Notes under the pieces: model-generated
The model's input: only the letters and a program-made list of their open reading frames with translations
Databases searched by the model: none
What the model was told of the DNA's origin: nothing
Program-made: the position numbers and the translations under genes
Shown: positions 23,708 to 30,013 of the stretch, in pieces
Position numbering within the stretch: the first letter of the stretch is position 1
Layout: each line of letters opens with the position of its first letter
IMG/VR virus record: IMGVR_UViG_3300025151_000194
Location: 1 to 30,013 of that record
Source: a virus
Strand: one strand, 5' to 3'
Length of the DNA: 30,013 bases

Positions 23708-25860
23708 CGCTTCTCCTTGCTCTTGCAGTGTGCTCGGCACGAAAAGCCTTTGGGAGCGTTGCAGTTGCAATGCGACATGTCTCGCTTGAGCAACCTGAAC
23801 GCCAAGTCCATAGGCTCGCCTGTGTGAATATCTTGGAACTCATCAGAAAACTGACCACTATCGCCCATTGATGGAAAACTTTGTTTGTATCGTTCTCTTA
23901 AATGGTCATAATGAGGGCTTGTCATCATTTGCATAAGTTGATATTCTCCCTGTTGTTCTAAGTCGTCCTCGTATTCTTCATCACTTGGATATTCTTCACG
24001 AGAAGGCATATTCATTTCAGCCAACTTATACGCTTCATCCTGTAAAGCCGTCATCATGCCTAATTGCCGACGAATTGCCTCTTCGCTATCGTTTTTAAGC
24101 AATCTGAACGCCAAGTCCATAGGTTCGCCTGTTGTGAAGTACGTGTCTTCGTTGAAAGGCATACCACGGAATGTTGGGACTCTTGCCATTGCTCGACTGT
24201 AATATCCAGCAGGTTTGTCATCCACCTTTGTTCCGTGAGGACTGACGAGTTCTGTTTGTACACCCGGCATTTGATACACTTCGGCATGAAACATCCCATC
24301 GCCTTCCATGTCGTCTTCATCATCTACGTCACGAGAAAGGCGAGCCATTTGCTTAGGGTCAGCAATTTGAAACTGTTGACCGAACACTACAGGGCGAGGA
24401 TTGGGTAACGGGAATAGAGCATTCTCACCTGCTACCGTAGGTTCAACGGCTGTTGAATGACCCAAAGGTGTATCGAAAATATGTCGTGAACTTATACCGG
24501 GATGTACCGAAGGGTCTTTGCGTGCACGTTCCATTGCTTCAAACTGTTTCATTTTTACAGGAACTTTTCGATGCATCGACATAAACGTATCAACAACTGG
24601 GTCAGGTGTTTCTTCATCAAACGCTTCAAACGGTTCTTCTTGCTTGATAACAGGCTCAGGTATTATAACAGGCTCAGGTATTGGATTGCCTGCTTCGTCG
24701 AATCGCATTCGCTCTAAGGATGACTGTTGCTCAAGAAGTTGCTGACGTTGCTTTTCTGTATCGTCAAGAATTTTGCTTTCTGCCTTGTCCCTTCTCTTTT
24801 TCGCCTCTTGGTATCTTGCCCTTTCTGCATCCACCACTGTGTCAGCACTTTCGTTAATCAAATTGGATAATCTTGTAGGGAAATTGACCTTAACCGCACG
24901 ACTTAGTGGTCGACTATACAATTGCATCAACTCTTCACCAACTGCTTGCAAATCTTTCTGTTGCCGTTGTTGTGCAGTATCAGGTAGTGGTAGTGTTTCG
25001 CCACCACCTGTTCGGAACCCCGGTCGAACGAGCGCAAATGGTCTTCGCGGCTCGCCCTGCACACTTCGGGGAGTTTGTTTCAAGTTTTTTCCTCGTCGAA
25101 ATTTGCTCGGAGGTCCAACATCAACAGGTATCGTGCTGGCTTTGCGCCCTTTTGAACGAGGAGAAGCAAAATCCATCACTTGACCCGTGCTCAATGCCTC
25201 TTCCAAATCTCGCTCATCTTTCTCATCAGCCTCTTCGTTTGCCCGTACTCTTTGTCGGTTTCTTTTTGCTTCAGGATAAGTGCGGACATACACCCCTTTT
25301 GCTCCTCCTCGCGTGTATTGTGGTTGCAACTTTCTTTCTTGCATACGCATGTGCGCCATAGGCAAATGCTCAGCGCTTGTACGAACATCCTTTTCATTGA
25401 TTGGCTTTAACTCTCCTTCATCACCAACTACCTGTCGCCCTTCTTTGAGCGCTTGTCTAAGTTTTCGTCGAGTGTCGTAGTCTGAATAACGATACTTGGC
25501 TTTACTTGGATTTTTGACAGGTGGTCTCCGCTTTCGCTTCGTAGGTATGCGTATTTTGCCACGGCCTTTGAGAACATTTACTCCTTTGACAATCGTCGGC
25601 TTACCACCTACGCCTTGTTTCTTGCTTCGCTTACGCTTGGTCGCTGCACGCTTTTGACCTGACGTCATTGAGCCACTGGTCTTGGGCGTCTTGCTACTAA
25701 CCTTAACCGAAGGTCGACACTTTGGATAGCCCTTGCTTGAGGTTTTTGCTTTACTTCGACCGCACGGAGGATGCTTACCATCCTTGTTACGGCGTGAAAC
25801 GTCGACCCACTTTTCTTTGAACCATCGGTTCAAGTTTTTGCGGACGAAGACTTTGCTCAT
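23704..25860 (-). CDS. 718-residue basic protein with two internal tag copies
   Basis: ATG 25860 was chosen (ATGA overlap, GGGGAAG upstream). The N-terminus (about 1-90) reads KWVDVSRRNKDGKHPPCGRSK, then KGYPKCRPS and KTSGSMTSGQKRAATKRKR. I recall similar short Cys-containing basic domains in marine viral proteins (DUF5872-like); this is memory, not a search. Residues 90-250 are very basic, 250-570 mostly disordered with helical parts. TGEPMDLAFRLLK occurs twice, with its Lys at residues 589 and 692. The last copy is followed only by a short Cys/Lys tail (HCNCNAPKGFSCRAHCKS). Inference: a nucleic-acid-binding internal virion protein, possibly cut at LLK-(N/R)-D. Confidence 0.75.
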   Translation of the reverse strand: MSKVFVRKNLNRWFKEKWVDVSRRNKDGKHPPCGRSKAKTSSKGYPKCRPSVKVSSKTPKTSGSMTSGQKRAATKRKRSKKQGVGGKPTIVKGVNVLKGRGKIRIPTKRKRRPPVKNPSKAKYRYSDYDTRRKLRQALKEGRQVVGDEGELKPINEKDVRTSAEHLPMAHMRMQERKLQPQYTRGGAKGVYVRTYPEAKRNRQRVRANEEADEKDERDLEEALSTGQVMDFASPRSKGRKASTIPVDVGPPSKFRRGKNLKQTPRSVQGEPRRPFALVRPGFRTGGGETLPLPDTAQQRQQKDLQAVGEELMQLYSRPLSRAVKVNFPTRLSNLINESADTVVDAERARYQEAKKRRDKAESKILDDTEKQRQQLLEQQSSLERMRFDEAGNPIPEPVIIPEPVIKQEEPFEAFDEETPDPVVDTFMSMHRKVPVKMKQFEAMERARKDPSVHPGISSRHIFDTPLGHSTAVEPTVAGENALFPLPNPRPVVFGQQFQIADPKQMARLSRDVDDEDDMEGDGMFHAEVYQMPGVQTELVSPHGTKVDDKPAGYYSRAMARVPTFRGMPFNEDTYFTTGEPMDLAFRLLKNDSEEAIRRQLGMMTALQDEAYKLAEMNMPSREEYPSDEEYEDDLEQQGEYQLMQMMTSPHYDHLRERYKQSFPSMGDSGQFSDEFQDIHTGEPMDLAFRLLKRDMSHCNCNAPKGFSCRAHCKSKEKR
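23790..23823 (-). repeat. Direct repeat, copy 1 (encodes the C-terminal tag)
   Basis: 34 bases that match 24099-24132 with two differences. Both copies are in frame and encode GEPMDLAFRLL, 309 bases apart within the 718-residue gene. The near identity at DNA level suggests recent duplication or conversion of the tag. Confidence 0.8.
24099..24132 (-). repeat. Direct repeat, copy 2 (encodes the internal tag)
   Basis: Partner of the repeat at 23790-23823; only two of 34 bases differ, both at silent positions. Confidence 0.8.
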
Positions 25861-26063
25861 TTCTTCCCCGCCCATGCATCGCACACGTGGTCAGCACGGC
25901 ACGTAAAGTCGTACCACTCACAATAACCCGTCATCGGGTCGTCTGTTTTCGACGAATCCCAAGCCTTGCAATTGCCGCACTTTTGCGGACCTGTTGCCTT
26001 TCGATAATTCGGAGCATCCTCTTTGCCCTTGATAATAGCCCACGCTGCTTCAAGAGGGTTCAT
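25857..26063 (-). CDS. Tagged Cys-rich mini-protein
   Basis: 68 residues, with GGGAGGGAAG before ATG 26063. The N-terminal MNPLEAAWAIIKGK is a full tag. It is joined to a compact Cys domain: Cys29, 32, 48, 55 and 61 in KCGNCKAWDSS...GYCEWYDFTC...VCDAWAG. The pattern recalls small iron-sulfur or zinc-binding proteins seen in marine viruses, including HiPIP-like domains; the metal cannot be decided. It lies between two very basic proteins and overlaps the 718-residue gene by four bases. It is a clear example of tag plus unrelated domain. Confidence 0.75.
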   Translation of the reverse strand: MNPLEAAWAIIKGKEDAPNYRKATGPQKCGNCKAWDSSKTDDPMTGYCEWYDFTCRADHVCDAWAGKK

Positions 26064-26521
26064 TTTTTCTTCCCTCCCTTCTTCTTACCTCGGAACTTAC
26101 CTCGACAGTATTGAACTGCCCATCCGTTAGCGTAAGCCGAAGGATAGACTTTGAATTTGCGCTTGGCTGCCGCTTTACCTGCTGGGCATAACTTCTTTTC
26201 CAACACGTCGATGGCTGCATGCATACCTGTACAGTGCTCGCAATCACACGACTTTTGCACGGGTCGTAGTGTCCCTTTGTCCTTGAAGTGACGTGCACGG
26301 TTGTCATGCTCGTCCTCGATTGTCAATTTGTTACCCTGTGTGTGACTGATGTCTCGATGACTACCGTCACCGTACATGCCACGTTTGCGACGTTCTTGAT
26401 TCAACTCTTCACGATACTTAACTCGCTTTGGTGAAGATTCGTACTTGGTGTCGTACTCAATCTTGTGACGCTTAGCCTCAGGTGATTGAATACGCTTGAC
26501 CAAGACTGTCAACAGTTCCAC
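26060..26521 (-). CDS. Basic protein with YPSAYAN motif
   Basis: 153 residues. The frame starts with GTG 26521, but AGAGGTGG favours TTG 26512, giving MTVLVKRIQSPEAKR, whose VLVKR recalls the LK motif. The middle is charged with CDCEHC (zinc-like). The C-terminal part reads KAAAKRKFKVYPSAYANGWAVQYCRGKFRGKKKGGKKK. I recall the KRKFxVYPSAYAN-WA-x-C-KG string from many marine viral proteins with no known function. The charge suggests DNA or RNA binding. It overlaps the 26063 gene by four bases and belongs to a run of three basic or Cys-rich proteins. Confidence 0.75.
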   Translation of the reverse strand: MELLTVLVKRIQSPEAKRHKIEYDTKYESSPKRVKYREELNQERRKRGMYGDGSHRDISHTQGNKLTIEDEHDNRARHFKDKGTLRPVQKSCDCEHCTGMHAAIDVLEKKLCPAGKAAAKRKFKVYPSAYANGWAVQYCRGKFRGKKKGGKKK

Positions 26522-26823
26522 CTCTTGAGGGCTGCACCTTTTGGCGTCAATTTACCTTTCTTACTTGTAGGCCCTTTGACGCCAGCCATACGTGCACAGA
26601 ACGACTTTCGTCGCTTGGCCTTTTTGCCACCCGGCTTGAGTTTGCTTGGCTTCGTCGTAACAGGTGGCTTGAGGTTTGCACCTGTCTTGCGCTTGGCCGC
26701 TGCACGACCTTTGGCGTTCAGTCCGCCTTTTTTGTGATGTTTATTCGGATTGTACCCGTGAAACGGCTTGGACTTCTTCTTTGCTTTGAGAATGTCCCAA
26801 GCCACTTCAAAAGCGTCCGCCAT
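26509..26823 (-). CDS. Tagged basic protein (KRRKSFCARM family-like)
   Basis: ATG 26823 was chosen because it places the tag at the N-terminus (MADAFEVAWDILKAKK); the longer frame overlaps the upstream zinc-ribbon gene. The 104 residues continue with GLNAKGRAAAKRKTGANLKPPV, then PGGKKAKRRKSFCARMAGVKG and a C-terminal ALKRWNC. I recall this conserved block from marine viral proteins (a DUF6321-like family); this is memory only. Very high Lys/Arg content suggests a nucleic-acid-binding internal protein. No SD site precedes the start, so leaderless or coupled translation is possible. Confidence 0.75.
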   Translation of the reverse strand: MADAFEVAWDILKAKKKSKPFHGYNPNKHHKKGGLNAKGRAAAKRKTGANLKPPVTTKPSKLKPGGKKAKRRKSFCARMAGVKGPTSKKGKLTPKGAALKRWNC

Positions 26824-26849
26824 GTGGTGTGACAGAAAGCCACATGATT

Positions 26850-26990
26850 TTATTGTTTCCACATGCATTCGCAGGCGGGGCAGTGCCAAGCAAAACCTTC
26901 TTGCTTGTTCTGACCCTTGGTTTTAATGTACAATCGTTGAGTAGGGCGGGTCAAACAGTCAGGACATGCGGGGCTTCGACTGCGACCCAT
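26850..26990 (-). CDS. 46-residue zinc-ribbon protein
   Basis: Translated by hand: ATG 26990 to TAA at 26850, with no interruption. MGRSRSPACPDC opens a ribbon with Cys9, 12, 37, 40 and 42 (CPDC ... WHCPACECMWKQ), a standard two-knuckle zinc ribbon. A TATA-like box (TTAAATATA) about 23 bases upstream and no SD support a leaderless transcript. Such proteins often bind DNA or RNA or basal transcription factors; nothing more specific is visible. It lies 28 bases after the HMG-CoA lyase stop. Confidence 0.7.
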   Translation of the reverse strand: MGRSRSPACPDCLTRPTQRLYIKTKGQNKQEGFAWHCPACECMWKQ

Positions 26991-27008
26991 GAATAGCGAT
27001 TAGTGTCC

Positions 27009-27017
27009 TATATTTAA
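27009..27017 (-). promoter_or_regulatory. TATA-like promoter of the zinc-ribbon gene
   Basis: TTAAATATA on the minus strand is centred about 23 bases before ATG 26990, with no ribosome site between. It is followed by GGACACTA, the same string found in the leader of the gene at 22389. Confidence 0.5.
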
Positions 27018-27018
27018 T

Positions 27019-27858
27019 CTAAGCGATGGTCGGCTGTGCTTGAAGGGCTTTGACCTTGTCCGCCCACACAAGTGCACCTTGCAAATCGTCAACGGTCAAA
27101 CCGACGTCGAAGGCATGGTCGTTCAAGTACTGAACCAAACGTTCAGTAGCGAGGTTGCCACCGCTACCTTCAACGAACGGACAGCCTCCCAATCCCCCGA
27201 TACTGGAATCGAATTGCGTGATACCTGCAAAAATACCATACTTGACTCGCTCAAGTGCTTTGTTCTCTTCTCCTTCGCTGTGGTGAAGATGCAAAGCGGA
27301 AGTAAGTGAATACTCACGTGCATAGTCGGCTGCAATTTCAATCTCTTCACGTGTTGCTCTGCCGACAGTGTCTGCAAAAACAACGGTTGAGCCGAGCATT
27401 GAAGCGTCACGCACGCATTGTTTGAGTAAATATGGTGCAATTTCACCCGAATATGGGCTGCCAAACGCCATTGAAATGTAAACACGTACGTTTTCTTTGG
27501 GAATTCCTTGAAGCATGTTCTTGAACATGTATACCAATTCCGTACGTGTACGTCCCATGTTGTTGATGTTGAACGTCTCGCAGGGTGAAAACACCACGTT
27601 GAACAGTTTAACGCCCGCTGCCAGCGCTCGTTCCATGCCTTTTGGGTTCATAACCAGTGCTGCACCATAAGCGTGCACATCCTCGGCATCAGCCATCTGT
27701 GGCACACGCTTTGGGTGCACGAACGAAACCTCTTCGATGTGTTCGATACCTGATTTGTAGAGTTCTGAAATCATTCGACGTTTGACGTCTGTAGGTACGA
27801 ACACAGGTAAATTTTGCAATCCGTCCCGTGGTCCTACTTCATAAACTGTCAAGCGCAT
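27019..27858 (-). CDS. mvaB: Hydroxymethylglutaryl-CoA lyase
   Basis: 279 residues, slightly shorter than the usual ~300. HMG-CoA lyase splits HMG-CoA into acetoacetate and acetyl-CoA. The family signatures are intact: EVGPRDGLQN with Arg11 and Asp12, FADTVGRA (161-168), metal ligands in HLHH (His190, His192), the GGLGGCPF loop with catalytic Cys226, and GNLATE with Asn235. The TIM-barrel strands run through the whole length, so the gene appears complete. It has its own TATA-like box. In archaea HMG-CoA is the entry to the mevalonate route for membrane lipids, so a viral copy could divert it, or salvage acetyl-CoA (inference). A related acyl-CoA lyase with another substrate is possible. Confidence 0.9.
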   Translation of the reverse strand: MRLTVYEVGPRDGLQNLPVFVPTDVKRRMISELYKSGIEHIEEVSFVHPKRVPQMADAEDVHAYGAALVMNPKGMERALAAGVKLFNVVFSPCETFNINNMGRTRTELVYMFKNMLQGIPKENVRVYISMAFGSPYSGEIAPYLLKQCVRDASMLGSTVVFADTVGRATREEIEIAADYAREYSLTSALHLHHSEGEENKALERVKYGIFAGITQFDSSIGGLGGCPFVEGSGGNLATERLVQYLNDHAFDVGLTVDDLQGALVWADKVKALQAQPTIA

Positions 27859-27879
27859 GTTCGCCTCACAAGCATTCGC

Positions 27880-27888
27880 TATACTTAA
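27880..27888 (-). promoter_or_regulatory. TATA-like promoter of the HMG-CoA lyase gene
   Basis: TTAAGTATA on the minus strand is centred 26 bases before ATG 27858, the textbook archaeal distance for a leaderless transcript. GTGAGG six bases before the ATG could also serve as a weak ribosome site. I see no gene in the 156 bases between 27858 and 28015. Confidence 0.5.
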
Positions 27889-28014
27889 CGATAGAGGTGG
27901 ATGGGCGAGGGTTGGAAAGAAGAAAGGAACCCTGAGAGGTGGTTATCCTTGACATTGAAGCCCAAGAAGGAAAAAACCAACCCTCACCCGATAAGTCTGA
28001 TTCAGGCGATTTAC

Positions 28015-28188
28015 TTAATCCTTTTGTATGAAAGCGGAATTTCGCAAGCCACCGATGCAGTCTTGCTGAACTTCTTCCTCAGTGATGAGGATTGTTTTGT
28101 CACGCAAGTCTTCTGTGATGAACCATGTTGTCAAGAATCCCACTACAAAAGCAATGAATGCAATTATCAAGTATTCTGCCCAACTCAT
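28015..28188 (-). CDS. 57-residue single-pass membrane protein
   Basis: Translated by hand from ATG 28188 to TAA 28015, with no interruption. It starts two bases after the stop of the preceding tagged gene, whose end (GGTGTAAAC) can act as a ribosome site. Residues about 5-23 are hydrophobic (EYLIIAFIAFVVGFLTTWF), followed by an acidic soluble tail (ITEDLRDKTILITEEEVQQ). Close spacing indicates co-transcription with the gene upstream. Function unknown; a membrane or lysis accessory is possible. Confidence 0.65.
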   Translation of the reverse strand: MSWAEYLIIAFIAFVVGFLTTWFITEDLRDKTILITEEEVQQDCIGGLRNSAFIQKD

Positions 28189-28190
28189 GT

Positions 28191-28496
28191 TTACACCAGT
28201 TCTCGTCCAAGGTTTTCAGGCGTCATACCCTCAGGTGCACCCATGTTACCACCGTATTCTTGTCGGCCTGCTTGTTGCTCCATGGTTGGTATTCGAGGTG
28301 CTGGTCCTTGACCTTGCATGAAGCGTTTAAGTTCTTGTTTGATTCGGTCAGCGTGTGCCTTCATTGGCCCAGTTGAGTCGCCATATTGATTGACAAAATC
28401 ACGAGCAGCCTCAATCGGCGCTAAAGCACGCATCTCGTTTGGCCCACGAGGGATTGATTTGAGAATCAACCATACGTGTTCAAAAGGAGCGTCCAT
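28191..28496 (-). CDS. Tagged small helical protein
   Basis: 101 residues. The N-terminus MDAPFEHVWLILKSIPRG is the recurring tag with Val before the Trp. After it come helices (IEAARDFVNQYG, MKAHADRIKQELKRFMQGQG) and a Gly/Met/Pro-rich tail. No family is recognised. The ATG at 28496 has no SD; TTTTTACC centred about 26 bases upstream could be a weak promoter box. It belongs to a row of consecutive tagged genes from 28191 to beyond 30013. Confidence 0.7.
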   Translation of the reverse strand: MDAPFEHVWLILKSIPRGPNEMRALAPIEAARDFVNQYGDSTGPMKAHADRIKQELKRFMQGQGPAPRIPTMEQQAGRQEYGGNMGAPEGMTPENLGRELV

Positions 28497-28536
28497 AACG
28501 AGTCCAAGGGGTCATAGGTAAAAATCCTATTGGAAC

Positions 28537-28986
28537 TTATGCACCAAGATATGTACCTTGTTCCATATCAACCAAGCCTTCTTGACCCATCTTGTCCCAA
28601 AACGGCACTGACCTATCGAGCATTTCATGGGGGATGAGGTTGACAGGTCCACCATGTGCTTCTTGTAAGTCGTTTTTCAACTCAGTCAAACCCTGACGCC
28701 CAAGTCCACGTTCTCGCATCTCTTGACTTACAGCAAACGTGTCGATAGCATAGTTGTTGTCGCCTAAGTGAATAAGCCCTGCGCGTGCATTTTTATCCTT
28801 CGACTCAAAGAAATGACTGTATTTTCTCTTCAACCCCTCGTAATCGGTGAAACCTTGAAAGCCCAGTTCAGGTTTTCGTAGTTTTGGAAAGTTAAACGCA
28901 TCGCTGTAACCAACATCTGATATGGTGTCTTCCTGAAATAGTGGGGCCTTGATGATAGCCCAAGCCACATCAAAGGGGGTTGTCAT
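28537..28986 (-). CDS. Tagged GNAT-like acetyltransferase
   Basis: 149 residues. MTTPFDVAWAIIKAP is the tag. Residues about 60-149 look like a GNAT fold: a strand YAIDTFAVS, then SQEMRERGLGRQGLTEL, matching motif A with the (R/Q)-x-x-G-x-(G/A) acetyl-CoA loop. Next come NLIPHEMLDRSVPFWDKMGQEGLVD, with the usual late FWxKxGF-like helix and strand. GNAT enzymes transfer acetyl from acetyl-CoA to amines or protein N-termini and lysines; the target is unknown. If the tag is a virion signal, this would be an enzyme carried in the particle (inference). The domain is short, so activity is uncertain. Confidence 0.7.
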   Translation of the reverse strand: MTTPFDVAWAIIKAPLFQEDTISDVGYSDAFNFPKLRKPELGFQGFTDYEGLKRKYSHFFESKDKNARAGLIHLGDNNYAIDTFAVSQEMRERGLGRQGLTELKNDLQEAHGGPVNLIPHEMLDRSVPFWDKMGQEGLVDMEQGTYLGA

Positions 28987-28998
28987 ACGCCATCACAT

Positions 28999-29232
28999 CT
29001 ATTTTTGTGGCCCTATTGGGGAAAATCCGCCTTGCATCATCTGTTCAATGTACGCACGAATGGCAGCCTTTTGCTCAGCCATCTGTGGGTCAAGCATTTC
29101 GCCTTGTTCAGCATCGTTTCGCTGTCGGTCCATTTCACGCTTCGTCCTGTTGGTTTGTGTTGAACGTGCAGGTCCGTCTTCCGGCGGGACAAGTGATTTC
29201 AGTATGCCCCATGCTGTATCGATTGGTTGCAT
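28999..29232 (-). CDS. Tagged small charged protein
   Basis: 77 residues, with AGGAGATGA before ATG 29232. MQPIDTAWGILKSLVPPEDG is a canonical tag. The rest is a charged helix (TKREMDRQRNDAEQ, MAEQKAAIRAYIEQMMQGG) with a Gly/Pro/Gln tail. No domain is recognised. The SD overlaps the stop of the preceding tagged gene, so the two are translationally coupled. Confidence 0.7.
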   Translation of the reverse strand: MQPIDTAWGILKSLVPPEDGPARSTQTNRTKREMDRQRNDAEQGEMLDPQMAEQKAAIRAYIEQMMQGGFSPIGPQK

Positions 29233-29236
29233 CTGT

Positions 29237-30013
29237 TCATCTCCTTGTCATGTAAGCCTGTCGGTTTGGTGCTCTTTCGGACTCACTGAATAAATTGCCC
29301 CCATCGGCCATCGCACGCCAGTTGACAATGTCGATTGGGGCTATAGGCTCATTACTGTCGGGGCTAATGTCATCACGCATCATGTCAGCGTGCGCTAACT
29401 GTGCGCCCAAGTGTTCCATCTGTGACGGGTCGGGCATCGAAGCATCGCCTGCTTCTTCGATTGATAGCGGTACACCGGGTATTGGTGCAGGTCGTTGACC
29501 GATGCGGTGCATGAGTTTCATACGCTCTTGCATGAGATTCCTGAGTTGCAAGTTCGTACGTGGGTCTATTCCCGCAGCGTTCATCTGTGCAATTTCGTAA
29601 TTCATATCTTGAAGACGTTGTTCAAGGAATTGCCGATTCGGGTCGCCGACTCCCGGCGTACTGACTGGTGTAGGCGCATTGATTCTCCTATACTCGGCTT
29701 CCTCATCGGGGAAGATGGCCTCGTTGTATTCTTGCATCATACCCCCAAATTCACCCCGTCCACCTGTTTGCTTTGGATTGACGATGATGTTGCCGAAGTC
29801 GTCCGTAATCGGTTGGTTCATTGGCGAAAGTGGCGTCATCATGTCAACTGGTGGTTCCTGTTCGTCCATGAAATTGGGTCGACCATAGAACTCAGGTCGC
29901 ATGGTGCCTGACATACGAGGCACACCGCCTGTGCGAGCAGCCATCTCTAAATCTTCACGTGACAGTTCCTTGAGGATTGACCAAGCGGAGTCAATCGGAG
30001 CGTCGGATGAGCG
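29237..30013 (-). CDS. Tagged disordered protein (5' end outside window)
   Basis: The frame is open to the window edge; no ATG lies in the 23 codons before Met at 29944, and these codons encode SDAPIDSAWSILKEL, a full tag. The start must therefore lie just upstream of 30013. The visible 258 codons are rich in Met, Pro, Gly, Asn and Glu, with a helix about LEQRLQDMNYEIAQMNAAG and RNLMQERMKLMHRIG. Near the C-terminus, APIDIVNWRAMADGG weakly echoes the tag. Function unknown; grouped with the tagged proteins downstream. Confidence 0.7.
   Translation of the reverse strand, partial: RSSDAPIDSAWSILKELSREDLEMAARTGGVPRMSGTMRPEFYGRPNFMDEQEPPVDMMTPLSPMNQPITDDFGNIIVNPKQTGGRGEFGGMMQEYNEAIFPDEEAEYRRINAPTPVSTPGVGDPNRQFLEQRLQDMNYEIAQMNAAGIDPRTNLQLRNLMQERMKLMHRIGQRPAPIPGVPLSIEEAGDASMPDPSQMEHLGAQLAHADMMRDDISPDSNEPIAPIDIVNWRAMADGGNLFSESERAPNRQAYMTRR

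Noticed and set aside
27901-28311. 136-codon + strand frame opposite the small membrane gene
   Set aside because: The minus-strand genes at 28015 and 28191 explain the region with better start signals; the + frame has no recognisable domain.
28514-28530. Short palindrome ATAGG...CCTAT upstream of the 28496 gene as an operator
   Set aside because: Five base pairs only, AT-rich, and not repeated elsewhere; could be chance.

Overview
The window reads as part of the genome of a tailed, HK97-fold double-stranded DNA virus. The host is most plausibly a marine archaeon, for example a Marine Group II (Poseidoniales)-type euryarchaeote. The virus call rests on a terminase large subunit, portal, HK97-type prohead protease and the start of an HK97-fold-like major capsid protein, in the usual order on one strand. 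The archaeal call rests on AT-rich TATA-like boxes about 23-28 bp upstream of start codons that lack a Shine-Dalgarno (SD) site (at 1925, 18664, 27009, 27880), on several zinc-binding modules, and on good GGAGGTGAT-like ribosome sites at internal operon genes. The host group is inference; no host gene or rRNA is present.

Layout. Every gene except one 92-codon zinc-ribbon gene (18694-18972, +) lies on the minus strand, so gene order runs from high to low coordinates. The morphogenesis operon (18632 to 1) holds, in order: a putative small terminase with two tandem zinc/HTH modules, three structural proteins of unknown role, TerL, a coiled-coil protein, a wHTH/LAGLIDADG fusion protein, a portal with two zinc-binding insertions, three small proteins, an 1800-codon protein with a degenerate DNA-ligase-like domain, a protease-scaffold fusion, and the capsid protein, which runs off the window. 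Genes are tightly packed, often with TGATG or ATGA overlaps. The accessory/virion region (30013 to 18948) holds many small tagged proteins, a GNAT-like protein, an HMG-CoA lyase, zinc-ribbon and very basic proteins, membrane proteins and a Ras-like GTPase.

The most interesting feature is a short helical motif, roughly P-(F/I/M/L)-(D/E)-x-A-(W/F)-x-x-(L/I)-K. It sits at or near the N-terminus of at least eight otherwise unrelated proteins and inside or near the C-terminus of two others. The same Leu-Leu-Lys-(Ala/Ser)-Asp ending appears near the N-termini of the capsid protein and protease and at the protease/scaffold junction. The HK97 protease is known to cut its capsid protein after a lysine (Lys103/Ser104). 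I therefore infer that this is a virion-incorporation and/or maturation-cleavage signal that carries diverse cargo (acetyltransferase-like, zinc, basic and membrane-active proteins) into the capsid.

Two small genes (26850-26990 and 28015-28188) were translated by hand. Start sites were moved from the longest open frame where ribosome sites or overlaps favoured a downstream codon. No tRNA, rRNA, CRISPR array, insertion sequence or attachment site was seen.
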